A stretch of 64,000 bases of DNA from Apostichopus japonicus (GCF_037975245.1 NC_092576.1:37610111-37674110); one strand, 5' to 3'; shown: positions 1-13,287, counted from the first letter of the stretch. Notes: generated by a model not told the origin, from the letters alone. Made by a program: numbers and translations.

Positions 1-1080
1 AGTTGACCCATCATATGGCTAGTGGAGATAACTCTAGGTTACTGGTGTAAACATTTGTTGTTACTATCTTATATGATAAACCCATACATCCTAGTTTGAA
101 AATGTAATGTACGGTGAAACAATACTCCACATACATGTTTCATTCACAAATTATCAAACCCTTTTGTAATTTAAAATTATTTTAGCTACAAGTTAGAACA
201 AAGAATATGTTCATTTGAAATCCAACTGTATTGTACAATAAGTGAAGCATGGTGATAATTTACAACATTAACTTATAGAATGCCATATTGTGTGAAAATA
301 TTTCCTCGTTATCTGCGTCGATGTTTCTAATTTAACTTAAAATAGAGAGCAAACACTTACCGTTTTTGTACTGGAATTAATGGACTATAAGCAACTTCTT
401 GAAATAAGCTAATGCCGTTGACACATTCAGCGATTAGTAATATCATATGACAAAGTTCATATTTGCCTTAATTGATAGTAATTTGTTTAAGTAAACACTC
501 CGGGACATCGTAAAATCCCTCTGATTACCAAATTTGACATTTGATAACTGAAATCGGGTATTTATCAACAAAGTCATTTGCCCGATATGTTATGATGGTT
601 CAAAATAAAGTCGTTGCGCTGTTACGAATCATTGCATTTTTGAAACATGCAGTTATTAATCACAGGAAAGATTAGGTTCATGAACTGCGGTTGTAGCCTT
701 GCAAAAGAGTAGTCCGTTGTGCTTTTTTATTGCTGCTGTTCGTGCATCTTTTTGTCAGGATATTCTTGAGATATTTTTGGTGACCAAATTGACATCGTAA
801 TTGGGGGTAATTTGTTTTCCAATATTTTGTTGAAGTATCATACTCCGTGTGTAGTTACTACGTCTCCTTTGTAACAACTGGCATTTCATACTAGCATTTA
901 GTATTAGTAAACACTTTACTTTATCTAGAACAAGGGCCCAACCACTCAACATTTGGCACTGTATATTCTCGGTTGCGGACTTAGCCCCCAAATGACAGAA
1001 AAAAACGATTTACCCAAAAAATATATCACTTGCATTTGTGTTACATTATTAACAGTCTTAGCTGTCCCCCGGTTCAGAGT
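1..1080 (+). repeat. Dispersed repeat, copy A (partial)
   Basis: This stretch aligns by eye with 2275-3490 in the same orientation. Shared landmarks include the segment around 'gtggagataactctaa', the segment 'gacatcgtaattgggggtaa' (about 793 and 3197) and the run after it. It matches only the second half of the longer unit seen at 1341-3490. No conserved reading frame is visible, so a non-coding or long-dead transposon is likely. The family is not recognised. Confidence 0.7.
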
Positions 1081-1340
1081 CTCTTATGGAACAAAGTGAT
1101 GGCAATAATTTATCCACATAAAAGTGCAATGACATTTCCTAATCTGGTTGTCCTGCAACAATAACCAGGACTGGAATTGGCCCTTTAATTTAGGCTAGCA
1201 GGGGTGGTAACGATAAACATTCACTACAACCTTACAACAGATATCGATACCTGTATCGTCTACGTAGTGTTTTACTTATTCATACATATGCCTACGCGTT
1301 CCTGTTATTCATGAAGAAAAAATGAGGTAATATAATAAGT

Positions 1341-3490
1341 TTGCTATCTCTGTTATATATGATACTGTGTTCAGGTATTCTATTTATAGAGACTTTCCGA
1401 GTACATTCATATGCAGCGTCGGGCGAAAATAACAGTATGCGGGAAGTCATGGCCCTCCGCTTCCACCGCCAGTCTGATACTTTTCCATGTGAACCTTTTT
1501 CAAACAACAATAATAATAAATTAATAAATAAATTTAAAAAAATAATAAATTTAAGAGTATTTATTAATACAATCGTGCGCTTATACCTAATATAATACCT
1601 GATTAATACTCTAAATATGCCTCAAAATGCACAAATTGAAAGCTAAACATTTGTTTTTTTTTTTTTAGATGAGGATCACTAGATCCTCGAGATTGTAGTG
1701 AGCTTCAAACCTGTTGTGCAAAGTTAGAACTTGTCAATTCGCTCTCCATCTTTGAAATTCTGTTCACGCTACTATTCATAATATAGTTCTCAGATATTTC
1801 TTACCCAGAATCTTTGCCACTACAATACTGGTTGAATATATTTTTATCTCAGCAGCAATGACTTGGTATTTAAGATATAACGTATCGGTCATTCAACCTA
1901 GCTAAAATGTTATAAGTATAGTCACATATTGGACATGTAACAGATTTAATCATTCACGGTTTTGTGATCATTACTCTGAGACACCATCTTGCTGAAAAGT
2001 TAATGTATTAACATTTTCTCCATTATAGTAAAGAATTAGTTTGTGTAACCATTGTCAGCATCTGGCATTAAATGTGACGTCCTGAAGGAATGATTGCCAA
2101 GCAAAATGTCACAAACAAATTTGAAAAAAAAAGTATGCAGATTTAACTCCGTTTTGCCCATATTATGTGATTTATTCAATTTAATTGCTTAACATTTAAC
2201 GACCCCTTCGTAAAATTCCGGGTCAAATTAGAAATTTAAGTCCAATACTGATCTACGTAGTACTTTCTTGCTCAAATTGACCCATTATTTGGCCAGTGGA
2301 GATAACTCTAAATTGCTGGTGTAAGAAGTGACCCAAAGCATATTGTTTTTTACCGTATATATGACGAACCTGTACTTCAAAGTTTGAAAATGGATTGTAA
2401 GGTAAATAATACTCCATAGGTTTTCTTTCACAACTAAACAAACACATTTGTGATTCAAAATTGGTATATCAGCTAAAAAATATAAATATCTGACAACAAA
2501 CATGTCCGTTTGTAATACAACTGTATTGCCCAGTAATGGAAGCATGATGATATTTTACAACAGTAATGTATACAAATGCAGAATTTCGTGAAAAACATTT
2601 ACCTTGCGTGATGTGCGTTGATGTTTCTAGTTATCTTAGGATAGAAAGGGAACACTTACCGTTGGTGTTCTGGAATTTACGAACTATACCTAATATCTTG
2701 AAACCCTTGCTAGGTGAGCAACTGAACTCTTTATCCACATGATTACACAATATGTCGGAGTACGAGGTAAAACTGTGCATTATGAGCTAATGCCGTCGAC
2801 GCTTGCAACGACTAGTAATAGCAAATGACAAAGTTCATATTTACCTTGCTTGATAGTTATTTGTTCAAGTAAATATTTAAGGAAATCGTAAACTCCCCCT
2901 GATAGCCAAAGTCCATGTTGACATTTGATAACTGAACTCGGGTATGTATCAAGGATGTATTTTGCCAGATATGACAGGTTCAAAATGAAGTCGTAGTGCT
3001 CTTACGCAACATTGTACTTGTGTAACATGGAATTTATCGGAACGCTAAAAAGAAAGTGGAATTACTGAAGGAAAGGTCAGGTCCGATTACGTTAAGTCAG
3101 TGCTGTTCTAACCTAGCATCAGTTCATTCCCTTTTTCTTTTCTTTTTGGCTGCTTTCCGTTAACCCTTTTCTCAGGCAATTCTTGGTGATAAAATTGACA
3201 TCGTAATTGGGGGTAAATTGTTTTTCAATACTGTGTTGAAGTATCATACTGCGTGTATAGTTATCGCGTCTCATTTGTATCAACTACCATTTATTATTAT
3301 TGAACACCCTAATCTACCTGGAACAAGTGCGCAACCACTTTTACGTCTGACACTGTACGTATATTTTGTATGACGGGGAGGGGGGAGGGTGCGGGCTCAG
3401 CCCTCCAATGACATAAAATATATTACAATAAAATATATAACTTGTATGTGCGGTACATTCTTATAAATTTATAGATAAGCTGTCCCCTGG
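1341..3490 (+). repeat. Dispersed repeat, copy B (longest)
   Basis: The first part (1341-2870) matches 20941-22530. The second part (2275-3490) matches 1-1080. Copies have diverged by scattered substitutions and small indels. Several short poly-T and poly-A runs differ in length between copies. The translated frames are broken at different places in each copy, which argues against a protein-coding unit. Terminal inverted repeats and target-site duplications were looked for at the visible edges and not found. Family unknown. Confidence 0.7.
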
Positions 3491-4044
3491 AGGAAGTAAC
3501 ATTTGATCTACGACAGTAGCTCAATGTTTGCTGCCCTTAATCAGACAATGACGAACGTCTTCCGGAGAGAGAAGCTTAAAAGGATGTTGGTGTTATACGA
3601 ATATTCATTAATATGAATATTTATTAAGAATTTTATTAGGAAAGTTGTGGTATGTGTATGTTTATCAATAGGAACATCAAACTTCAATAAAGGTAAGCTT
3701 CAGTAGAGATTGGCTGATGTTTGTTGCTGTCATTAGTCGCTGCTAACATGTCTCTCTTTAAAATGTGCATATGGCATGTGACTGCTGGATATTTGTATTT
3801 TAAGCAGAACGGGAGAAGCATACGAAACTGAAAATCTCAAGTTTCATCGAATTCACAGAGATTTTGTTCTCCTTCCGAATGTTCACCTGGTTGGAACTGA
3901 CCTATCTCATCACCCATATACTCATCATTGGGCCTACACTATCCAGGCACATATAACATACGTTTTCAGGCACCATCAATACACAATATACTCCAAACCT
4001 GCTTTCGTGGAATTCAATCAATAGCCTCTTGAAGCTTACCAACA

Positions 4045-4766
4045 ATGGATTCCGGGAAACGTTCACGCTCAAAGACAAAGGATATGGAGAATATTGCCGC
4101 AGTGGTGCAGGATATTCTTACTGACGAGGGATTTCAAAACACCATACAAAAATGTGTTGAGCGGGCTATTGAAGCAAAATTGCTACAAACAATGGTGACG
4201 ATGAAGGAAAATGCAGGGAAAATACTTGAGCTCGAGGCAGACTTATCAAAATCCAAAAGGGAGGCAGGAATGTTGAAAAACAAGTAGAAACCCTAACAGA
4301 TCATTGTGATACGGTAAAGAAATCTCTGAATGAACTTGACCAATACTCACGTAGAAACTGTGTCAGAATATTTGGTATCCCGGAAAAGACAGGAGAAAAT
4401 ACGGATAAAATCACTTTGGAGATTGCAAATGAGAAGCTTGGAATAAGTTTAGATCCTGCAGAAATCGACAGATCTCATCGCATAGGGTCAAGAGAAACCG
4501 GTAAAGTGAGGGCTTTGATTGTGAAGTTCTCAACGTACGCAGTAAGGAACCGTTTTATTCGTGCTATACTGAACTTAAAAGGTTCAAAGGTGGTTGTGCG
4601 AGAGGACCTCACCTCAACAAACCAGAAACTTCTGCAGAATACCAAAGGTCATTCCAAAGTAAAAAACGCCTGGACAGCTGATGGCAAAATTCTTGCCCAA
4701 ATTGCAATTAATGGAAAGCCAATTATCAAACGCATATTTGGTGATGCGGATCTATCCAAAATTTGA
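4045..4766 (+). pseudogene. LINE ORF1 protein, interrupted
   Basis: The first frame (4045-4287) gives an 80-residue N-terminal part rich in Lys and Glu, with heptad-like spacing that suggests a coiled coil, ending in a TAG. A second frame from about 4290 to 4766 carries on with the conserved signature LDQYSRRNCVRIFGIPE near 4337-4387, followed by a region with DRSHRIGSRE and a C-terminal domain. This is the layout of L1-like ORF1 proteins found in many invertebrate LINEs, which bind the element RNA as trimers. The break between the frames is a stop or frameshift around 4285. A single original protein is an inference from family knowledge. Confidence 0.8.
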
Positions 4767-5166
4767 AATCTTATTTCCCTCCTTAACGAGTGAGTGTTTG
4801 TTATTGTTTTTTTTTCAAACTATACATTTATATAACAAAAATATACACAATATAATAAACTGATAAACTCTTTATAATTACGCAGTCGCGGCCTTCATGG
4901 GCCATTTTTGTACATTCTTGAGAATCATTATTTCCTTGGTTTTGTTTTTTATAATTTGTTATTTTTTCTTTCTACATTGTATTGATAACTATATGTACTT
5001 CATTATAAAATGTTTCGATTATTCACATTTTTTCTACCCATAATTATCCGGGAATTAATATGAATAGACCTATTGTACTTAAAACTAATACGATGTTAAA
5101 TATCATCATCACCAGTTGGGTTGCCTGTAGAAAACTCTGGTTCACTAATTTCAAATATTTTTCTTC

Positions 5167-5900
5167 ATGGCAGATCTTCATATATTCAATTTAAACGATG
5201 AGTTTGCAAACTCATCGATATCTGTTGTAAATGATAGTACCTATTATGATACAAATCAATTTACTACTGCTTTTTGTTCTAAAGATAATTCTAATGTTTT
5301 GTCTTTCATTCACATAAACATAAGAAGCATACATACAAATTTTGATTCATTATTGCACTTTTTGGAAACATTTCCTTTGAAGTATTCAGTAATTGCTTTA
5401 ACAGAGACATGGATTAATTCTAACGATTTAACTAGTTTGTACAATATTCCATGTTATACTTTTGTCCATAATGATCGTAAAAACGGGAGTGGGGGGGGGG
5501 GGGAGGGGTTGCCTTTTATATTAATAATCGTTTTTCCTTTTCCCTTTCCAAGTACGATGATCATGATAGGGACAACGGACATTTATAGACCACCATGAAA
5601 CATTCAATATTTTAATAACGAATTTATTGAATTAATGACATCTTTAAATACTAGGAATAGGAATTGTGTTCTGTTGGGTGATTTTAACGTCAATCTCTTA
5701 AATTTTGACACTGACAAATACGCTAATGATTTTCCTGATATATTACGTAAATAAGCCAACTAGAATCGCTCAAAATTCAGTAACTTTAATTGATAATATC
5801 TTTTATAACGATCTCAATAACAATGTTTCGTCAGGAATTGTATATACTGATATAAGTGATCACTGATATAAGTGATCACTTACCTGTTTTTCAATACACA
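5167..5900 (+). pseudogene. LINE ORF2, endonuclease domain, frameshifted
   Basis: The start at 5167 (ATG) leads into an endonuclease/exonuclease/phosphatase fold. HINIRSI and the ALTETW motif (with the catalytic Glu) are visible in frame. The frame is then lost in a run of 13 G at 5491-5503; after it the expected residues VAFYINNR appear in another frame. Further on, LGDFNV (about 5677) and YTDISDH (about 5842) are the next conserved blocks. The SDH block, which carries the catalytic Asp-His, is disrupted by an exact 16-bp tandem duplication. In life this domain nicks target DNA to prime reverse transcription. Confidence 0.85.
5848..5879 (+). repeat. Exact 16-bp tandem duplication in endonuclease SDH motif
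   Basis: The 16-mer tgatataagtgatcac occurs twice head to tail, at 5848-5863 and 5864-5879. Sixteen is not a multiple of three, so the duplication shifts the reading frame exactly at the Asp-His catalytic block. It looks like replication slippage or a repaired break rather than ancestral sequence. Confidence 0.95.
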
Positions 5901-6134
5901 AATATACCATAATATAGAAAAGCATAATTTTAGATGGATACATGATGTATCTCCAGATAACCTACAAACTTTCTATTCAAGCTTGGCCCAATTTGACTGG
6001 GATAGTATAAAAAACAATTAATGTAAATGATGCATATGTCAATTTACTTCAAATATATAATGAGATGTTTTCCAAATATTGCCCCATCAAAAAGATAAAG
6101 TTTAAAGGTAAATCTCCGACCCCTTGGATAACTA

Positions 6135-8065
6135 ATGCAATTCTCAAATTCATCAAACAAAAAACCGATTACATATAAAAAATGTCTTCGTTTAAGAACA
6201 GATGTATCCAGAACTAATGATGTAAATTATAAAAATAAGCTTACTGATGTTATTCGGATGGGAAAAAGGAATTATTTTGACTCTAAATTTCAAGCTAATG
6301 CAGGTAGTATGAAAGAAACATGGAAAACAATAAATGAAGCTATCAAACATAAAAATAAAGGTAACATATATCCGACTGATAAGTTCATCATAATGAAACA
6401 GTTAAAAACCTGGAATGTATTTCAAATATTATTAATGATTTCTTTGTAAACATTGGTGCTGATTTGGCTTATACGATTCCCCGTACCGATGTTAATGTAA
6501 ATAAATTCTTGAATGAACCTTATTTAAGCAGTATATACATGTTTCCCACCAGTGTTGAGGAAATATATTCTATTGTAAGTAAATTGAAATTAAATAAAAG
6601 TCTAGGTTTTGATAATGTTTATGCTAACATTGTAAAGAAAACAATTAATGGTATATTAGAACCCCTTTGCTACATTTTCAATTGATCTTTTTCCTCAGGT
6701 ATTGTACCAGATAACTTAATTGCCAAAGTCGTTCCATTAGATATATCTGGTTGTCCTCTTAATGTAAAAAATTACCGACCAATTTCAGTTCTTCCTTAAT
6801 TTTCGAAAATTCTCGAGCGTATTGTATACACTCGCGTTTATAACTTTCTTTGTAAACATAATTTTTTTCTTTAAGAGTCAGTATGGTTTTCGTTCACGTT
6901 ATTCGACTTATATGGCAGTAATTGACCTAGTTGATAAAGTGGGGGGTGATCTCGATAATAATGAATATGGTTTTGGTGTTTTCTTAGATTTATCAAAGGC
7001 ATTTGATACACTTTATCATTAAATTCTTCTTCGTAAACTACATCACTATGAGGTTAGGGGTACAACTTTTAATTGGTTCTTATCGTATCTTACAAATAGA
7101 CAGTAATATGTTTCCCTAGGGTCGTGTAATTCAGATTATCAAAATATTTCATGTGGTGTTCCTCAGGGTTCGATTTTGGGTCCTCTTTTATTTATTATCT
7201 ATATTAACGATATTGGTAATGCCTCAAATCACATGTCTTATATACTTTTTGCTGATGATACAAATTTATTTTACAAACACAGAGATCCTCATATTGCAGC
7301 AAGAGTTATAAATACCGAGCTTAATAAGATATCTGAATGGTTTCAAGTAAATAAGTTATCACTGAATACATGTTAGTCTAAATATGTAATATTTCACCCC
7401 CCGCAAAAGCCCACCCCCATTATTAACTTATTTATAGGTAATGACAAAATAAATTGTGCTCATTCTACTAAATTTCTAGGTTTAATCATTGACAATAATC
7501 TAAGCTGGAAGCTTCAAGTTCAGAAAGTATCTAAGACAGTCTCCAAAAAAACATTAGTATCTTGTATAAGTTCAAAGACCATTTTTTCTAAGCAAGTATT
7601 CCTTTCATTATATAACACCCTTATTTTACCACACTTAAACTATTGTGCAATTGTCTGGGCTAACTCGCACCCATCTATTGTTAGTCGCCTATTCATCCTC
7701 CAGAAGCGTGTCGTACGATGTATCAACAATGTTCCGTACCGTTTTCACACTGCACCTTTTTTTTCAAAGACAACCGGATACGTAGCATATTTGACGTATA
7801 CCACTACCAATTAGGAATCTTTATGTACAAATTTAATCACAATTTACTTCCACCCAATTTTAGCTCTTTTTACATCAAGGCAGGCAATGTTCACCATTAT
7901 GATACATGAAATAGGGACAATTATTTTCATAGATTATGTCGTTCTTCTTCTTATCAAAAGACAATCCGCATTAGTGGCCCCACGTTCTGGAATTCTCTAG
8001 ATGTCAACTTACGTACCCAACCCTCTTTGACTTCCTTTAAATTGGCTTTAAAAAATCATTTTTGT
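6135..8065 (+). pseudogene. LINE ORF2, reverse transcriptase and C-terminal region
   Basis: Reverse-transcriptase blocks occur in order across shifting frames: YRPISVLP near 6775, QYGFRS and FLDLSKAFDT near 6880-7010, GVPQGSILGPLLF near 7155-7185, YINDI near 7200, and the catalytic FADDT at about 7248-7262. The C-terminal thumb and tail follow (TKFLGLIID near 7470, LNYC near 7640, a GPTFWNSL-type block near 7980). Interruptions include stops at 6684, 7021, 7106 and 7374, and a further shift after about 7715. The two catalytic Asp of FADDT are retained although the element is dead. Confidence 0.85.
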
Positions 8066-8355
8066 TAGATAAGTACTGATCTTTTTTTCCCCCAGCTTCT
8101 TCTTCTTCTTTTGGGGTGGGTGGGACTTAAATATGTTAAAGTTTAGTAATAAGTAAATCAATTAATTAAGTATAGAGGGTGGCCTGGAATTTATATAAGC
8201 ATTGCTTCTGCCAGGTCTCCCCTCAGTGATAATTACATTGTAGAGAAGATTGTTCTTGTGATGACTGTATGTATTCTTCAACATTTTGATGCTTCTGTAC
8301 TTTCTTCTATGTATTTGTTTTTGTATTATCATCTTGCGGAAATAAAGAGAGAATA

Positions 8356-11060
8356 ACTTACGTTAATGTGATAGATGATCCAGACTCAATACAGCCTTTA
8401 TGTTGCCAATGCAGCAACATACATGTACAATAAAACGCTTTGTAAATACCATTAAATTGAAAAACCATTAAGTGACAATAAAGTCACAGAATATGCTAAA
8501 AATGTTGATAGAGCCCATTTAGCACAATAATCAGTCATATACCAAATGATAGGAGGACAAGGGGAATATTATTTATTTCGAATAACACAACATGAAAAGA
8601 CTCGGTGCTAGTTAAAGTTGAAGGTAGATGAACAATGGTGGTGAAGGAAGCAGGTTTTAGACTAACCTATCGTCTTGCAGAAATTTCCGGCAGTAATTCA
8701 ACATGAAAATAGTTGCAATGAAAAAAAATATAATAGTACATGGTACTGACACGCAGTAGTTGCAGATGCAGTGAACTGAAACAATAAGTAACGTTGCAAT
8801 TACTTCTTCTTTTACATATTTTCCTCCCTTTCTCTGTATATCCTGAATATCCAGTATCTCTAGTATCTCTGTATATCCAGTATCTCTAGTGATGTGATGA
8901 TTAGTAGAGAGAGACCAGAGCAGAACATAATATTCCCGTCTCCATCGAGCTCTTTAAAAGCGTTTGCCAAATTCACACAGTAGATAGGAATATACAGAAA
9001 GAAAATAAGAAGATGTTAAACCAAACGTGTCTATGCGTTTGTTATTGTTATCGTATCTACAAAAAACAAAACGATACCATTACTAAATGCACCCTCAAAA
9101 AAATGTACGTTCAGTTCGCCATCATTGTTTCTTCCCGTCCACTCTCGCCTACTCTGCTGGGTAAATTGTACTTTCTTTGATACATTCCTAAATACGCTAC
9201 CTTAATGTAAGATATTCCATACTATGTTATTTGTTCTTTAAAAAAAGTGCAATAGTTATCTACTATAGAATGGAAAACATTGAATAATTACAATATAAAC
9301 AAAACCATAAATAGCTGGCTTTATTCCGTTTGAACAGATTCAAGCAATTTCTGACCCATACGATTTACTATGAAATTTGGGTAGGTCTGCGTGTTACTAA
9401 ACACACAACAAGGTTTTGGTATCTTTACATAAAAATAATAGAGGGTCTATTATATTTGATAGTTAATAAATTAAACTATGTTTTATGATAATACGTGGTT
9501 TTGTGACAAGATGCATTGTGTAAGAGCTCTATCATATATCCTTGGAAATGTTTACTGCCATCTTTGCTAAGCGTTACTGTATTTGACATCAGTTTATGTA
9601 AGCTCTGACGGTCCTCAATCTGATAACAAAATAAAGTTATTTATACTGAAATGACCATGTCAAGCAGTAAATAAATGTACCTGGTTTTTACATATGTTAC
9701 TAATATATTACGAGACATGGCTACCAACGAGCTATATCGAAACCATGTGAACGATAAATACACGAGCATGTGTACGTTGCTAATATAAGTAGATTCAGTG
9801 AACCCTTAAGCGTCGGAACAATCTGAAATGGAACATTTTTAGCAGCCATACCAAAAAAATGGAAGCAAGAATTCCGATAATGAATGAGATATAATATTAT
9901 TTTCAATACCATTTGCGAAAACAACTAACGTGGTTCGTCTTCTTGCTGCTTATTCTCCAGTCTTGAAGTGCCATGTAAAAGGGGTGATCATTACAGCACT
10001 ACAGCAATTTTAATTCCTTATGAGATTAAAGGGACTACAATTAACGAAACTTAGATGAATACATGGAGGAGGCATATTCAAAGTAAACCCTAGAAGACAA
10101 TTATATTTGTAACTGAAAACGTTAACACGAATTACGACATATGCTACCAAAGTACGTACCGACAACGTTGAAGTCGCTTCAGAATTTATTTTCCATTTGC
10201 CACTTACAAACTCTAAGGCAAATTCATAATCAAGGGGCTTCCAAAAGACTAGGGAAAACAAAAGTTAGACATTTATTGGTTATTTGAAATATTATATGTA
10301 CTATTGAGTAAGCATCTATACGTAGACATGTTAGTTTCGAATCATCGAAGTAGCAGCTCATGAATGTTCGGTTAAAGGTTAACCGAACACAAATACAATA
10401 TAAAGACTGCGATGTGTTCATCCGTTAATTGATTCTGTCTTACCTTTAAGGTGTCTTGATGTAATGATACTCGAAATGTGCTCAACGGGAATAGACAGAG
10501 GAAAGAAACAGTCAATAAATCTGTGAATACAATATGACCGTTTACAAGTGAACATGTAGACACATATCTTCATTTGTGGTCCTTACCTATGTTATTTGAC
10601 TGCACGGTACTTCTTAAGTGAAAGAACATTTAGTAAATGCCATAACATTGATTACATGGTATAGACAGACGTGAAAATATGTTACTTTTTGTTTAGAGAC
10701 AATAATGGGGCATGAGTATCCATGAAATGTTTTATTGAATATCAGTAACTTGTTCACACGAGTTGCAATGAAATATTAATGCAACGATATTGCAAAATTA
10801 ACAAGTTTGTGAAGTACATGAATGTTATTAGAAACTATTTCGTGGACTCCAAACGTATATCTTGATTTTTGAAAATGTTAGTTAATATACCAATTTTATA
10901 TTCGCGTGGTTTTACATATGTCTCACTGACATTTGTAATTACAGCCATATGTTCAGTTTGCAAGTATATATGGATACAATGCTATATGCACCAAACATAA
11001 ATTTGTATGCAAAGAAATTTGGTGCTGAAAGTTCTAGTTTTCCTAGTAGATTATATTTTT
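8356..11060. other. No gene seen (AT-rich intergenic or intronic DNA)
   Basis: Only short open frames occur, none with recognisable domains or phase-compatible splice sites. A small internal repetition of 'ccagtatctctagt' is seen around 8848-8892. Otherwise nothing is supported. Confidence 0.6.
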
Positions 11061-11064
11061 TAAA

Positions 11065-11445
11065 GTTTATTTCATGTTCAAAAGTTAACTTGACAGCATC
11101 AGGATGTACTATACAATCGTATGTACAAATGTGTTTAATGTTTATATCACATTTCACATTGGAATTATTGAACTTCTTCCTGCCTCTGATGTTGATTCCA
11201 AATGTCCTACAGGGCTAATTCTGTATATTTTAAGCAGTGTTTGTATAATACTTACGAAGCTTTTTTTTTTAAAGGTGAAATGACAGCATCATGATCTACT
11301 ATAAAATCCTTAGTATACATGTGTTTAAGTTCATATCCTTTCACTTAACATTGTAATTATTGAACTTTTCCCTGCCTTTGACAAAATGTCTTACAGGCCT
11401 TTTTATGTATATTTATGCATTATTTGTATAGTACTTACGTCAATC
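11065..11445 (+). repeat. Imperfect tandem duplication of about 190-200 bp
   Basis: The block about 11070-11260 is followed by a diverged copy at about 11276-11445. Shared segments include 'tgacagcatca', 'attattgaactt', 'ccctgcctytga', 'gtcctacagg' / 'gtcttacagg' and 'gtataatacttacg' / 'gtatagtacttacg'. No coding frame is conserved between the two halves. Confidence 0.7.
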
Positions 11446-11927
11446 TCTTCAACTTCTGACACTGCTGTACCTATCTCCACACACTTAACAGTTGTTCTTG
11501 CGTAACCTCTCTTCCCTTCTCCATTCTGATTTCTCCAGGACTGGCATGAAAGGCACACGCAGCCCGGATTTCAGCGTGATATCATGTTGGTCTGCATTGG
11601 CAAAAGACTTGTCTAGTACCAGACAGGACACGGGTATCTAAACGTGATTTCAAATAAATAAAATTTGTATGTGTATCACCAACGACCACAAAATGCATGT
11701 TTGCTTAAATGTCGCAAAAGTTAAGGATCCCACTCTCATAGAAGTGAGCTGAACATTATTTTGTGGTCATCGATTTTGCAAGGTTAATTCCTTAAATTAT
11801 ATATTTCTACGCTAATTTAATAGCTTAATCAATAGAAACATGCTCATTTACAGACGTAAATTAATTTGTAATGGCAGACATTCGCATAACATCCTGCAAC
11901 TTCTGGTCTCTTCTTTTGTAATATATC

Positions 11928-11930
<3 letters not shown>

Positions 11931-11987
<57 letters not shown>
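11931..11987. repeat. (TA)n microsatellite
   Basis: An uninterrupted TA dinucleotide tract of about 57 bp. Confidence 0.98.
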
Positions 11988-11989
<2 letters not shown>

Positions 11990-12199
11990 CTTTATGTTTG
12001 ATGCAATGCAATAATTAAAAATATTGAAATAAATTTTATATCATGCAAATTTTAAGATCGTCAAAGTGAGGTTTCCGGGTAGAAGTTAATTACATATATC
12101 GCTTGAGCATGTTATCATTCTAACCTTGTCATATTGTTCACCTTAAGGTAATGGTGGTGACAATACGAACATTTATTAATATACAAATGTACCTTGTGT

Positions 12200-13287
12200 T
12201 TCGATGCAACGCCCAGAATTTGTATCGTAGACCTCTGCAGTAGTTTACTCTCATCCTTATCAATGGATGTAACACCATAAGAAACCAAATCAGATACTCT
12301 CTTTAAAATGTTTTTGTTTTACTCTTCTTGTTCAAGCATGCACAACACTGCGAACTTTTTTCCATCGTCTTTACTTTGCAGGTACTGAATAACTTTTTCC
12401 GCCGCAACCTTGTCAAGACCACACACAAATCGATATAAATACTGTAAGTCAAATGGATCTAATTTGTCCAGAAAACTGTGTACATTTCCAGTGCTGATAG
12501 CAGACAAACGTTTTGCAACATAATAGACAAGCACTCTGCACCATAAAAGGCAGCGTACCATTCGCAGAAGAGCTTGTGATAAAACCTCACCTCCTTTTTT
12601 GTACTGAATATGACTTTTGTCACTTACTTTATCTGCTATATCTAGAAATTCTTCTTCAACAACGATGCCAATGCGAAAATAGTGTTCGTAAAATTTACAT
12701 CCTAGTTGATTACGAAGTTTTTTCTTTGTCCCGAACTATTTTCTGTTTTTTTTCTACTTAACGCTTCCAAAGCAATTTTGTCAAGAGCATTATGCTCGTT
12801 TTCTAACAGTTCAAATTTCTGTACGTTTTCGTCTTTCATTTTAATTTTCATTTGACTATGGAAGCAAGATATCATATAGCGAAAAAAGCTAGTTACTGAA
12901 TTGAATGTTACCATCTTTTCATTTTCGTATGTAATGTGAGCAAACATGACATTATTAGTGGTGAAATGTGGACAGACTGGCACCAGTCATAAAGTAATTG
13001 TACAATTAAAGTTGATTTTCTATATCCAGGTTCGCCTTCAAGAATTTGTCGTTTTGAGCTTAGACATGTCTCACTGACTATATCTTGATAAGTTCCTAGG
13101 CTTTCCCACCGCAATTGTCCTCCGCCTTCGGGCATGTTAGCAAGGAATTCAACACCGCCATTAACAAATACCTTGTCCACACAATACATCCTGTCTTTGA
13201 TGTATGGTATTGGTTGAACTGAATCATAAAGCAGTTCGTATTTGGATTTTATCTGTCCGATGAAAAGAGTCTCTTTCTCTGAAAACT
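12200..13287 (-). pseudogene. NACHT exon of Ig-NACHT gene, broken
   Basis: The exon begins after an acceptor 'ttattacag' (AG at 13289-13288). The first 120 or so residues run in one frame and contain the P-loop region GEPGYRKST at about 13022-13050. Family consensus has Gly where Arg stands before the Lys. The frame then breaks at about 12965, directly after the residues DWC, and resumes with VMFAHITYENEKM, which belongs much further along a NACHT domain. The Walker B block expected between them is absent. The C-terminal winged-helix part appears as LDKLDPFDLQYLYRFVCGL and FAVLCMLEQEE (12319-12450), then TAA. Nucleotide binding or hydrolysis by this copy is very unlikely. Confidence 0.7.

Larger units (their letters stand above)
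3850..8355 (+). mobile_element. Degenerate CR1-like non-LTR retrotransposon (LINE)
   Basis: Three parts occur in the canonical order for a LINE: an ORF1 with coiled-coil and RNA-binding character (4045-4766), an apurinic-type endonuclease (5167-5900) and a reverse transcriptase with C-terminal tail (6130-8065). The 3' end carries AATAAA at 8341-8346, after which the match ends. The 5' boundary is uncertain and may lie anywhere from about 3800 to 4000. Motifs such as HINIRS, YRPISVLP, GVPQGSILGPLLF and FADDT place it in the CR1/L2/Crack-like group of the Jockey superclade; the exact clade is not resolved. Multiple stops and frameshifts show it is dead. Confidence 0.9.
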
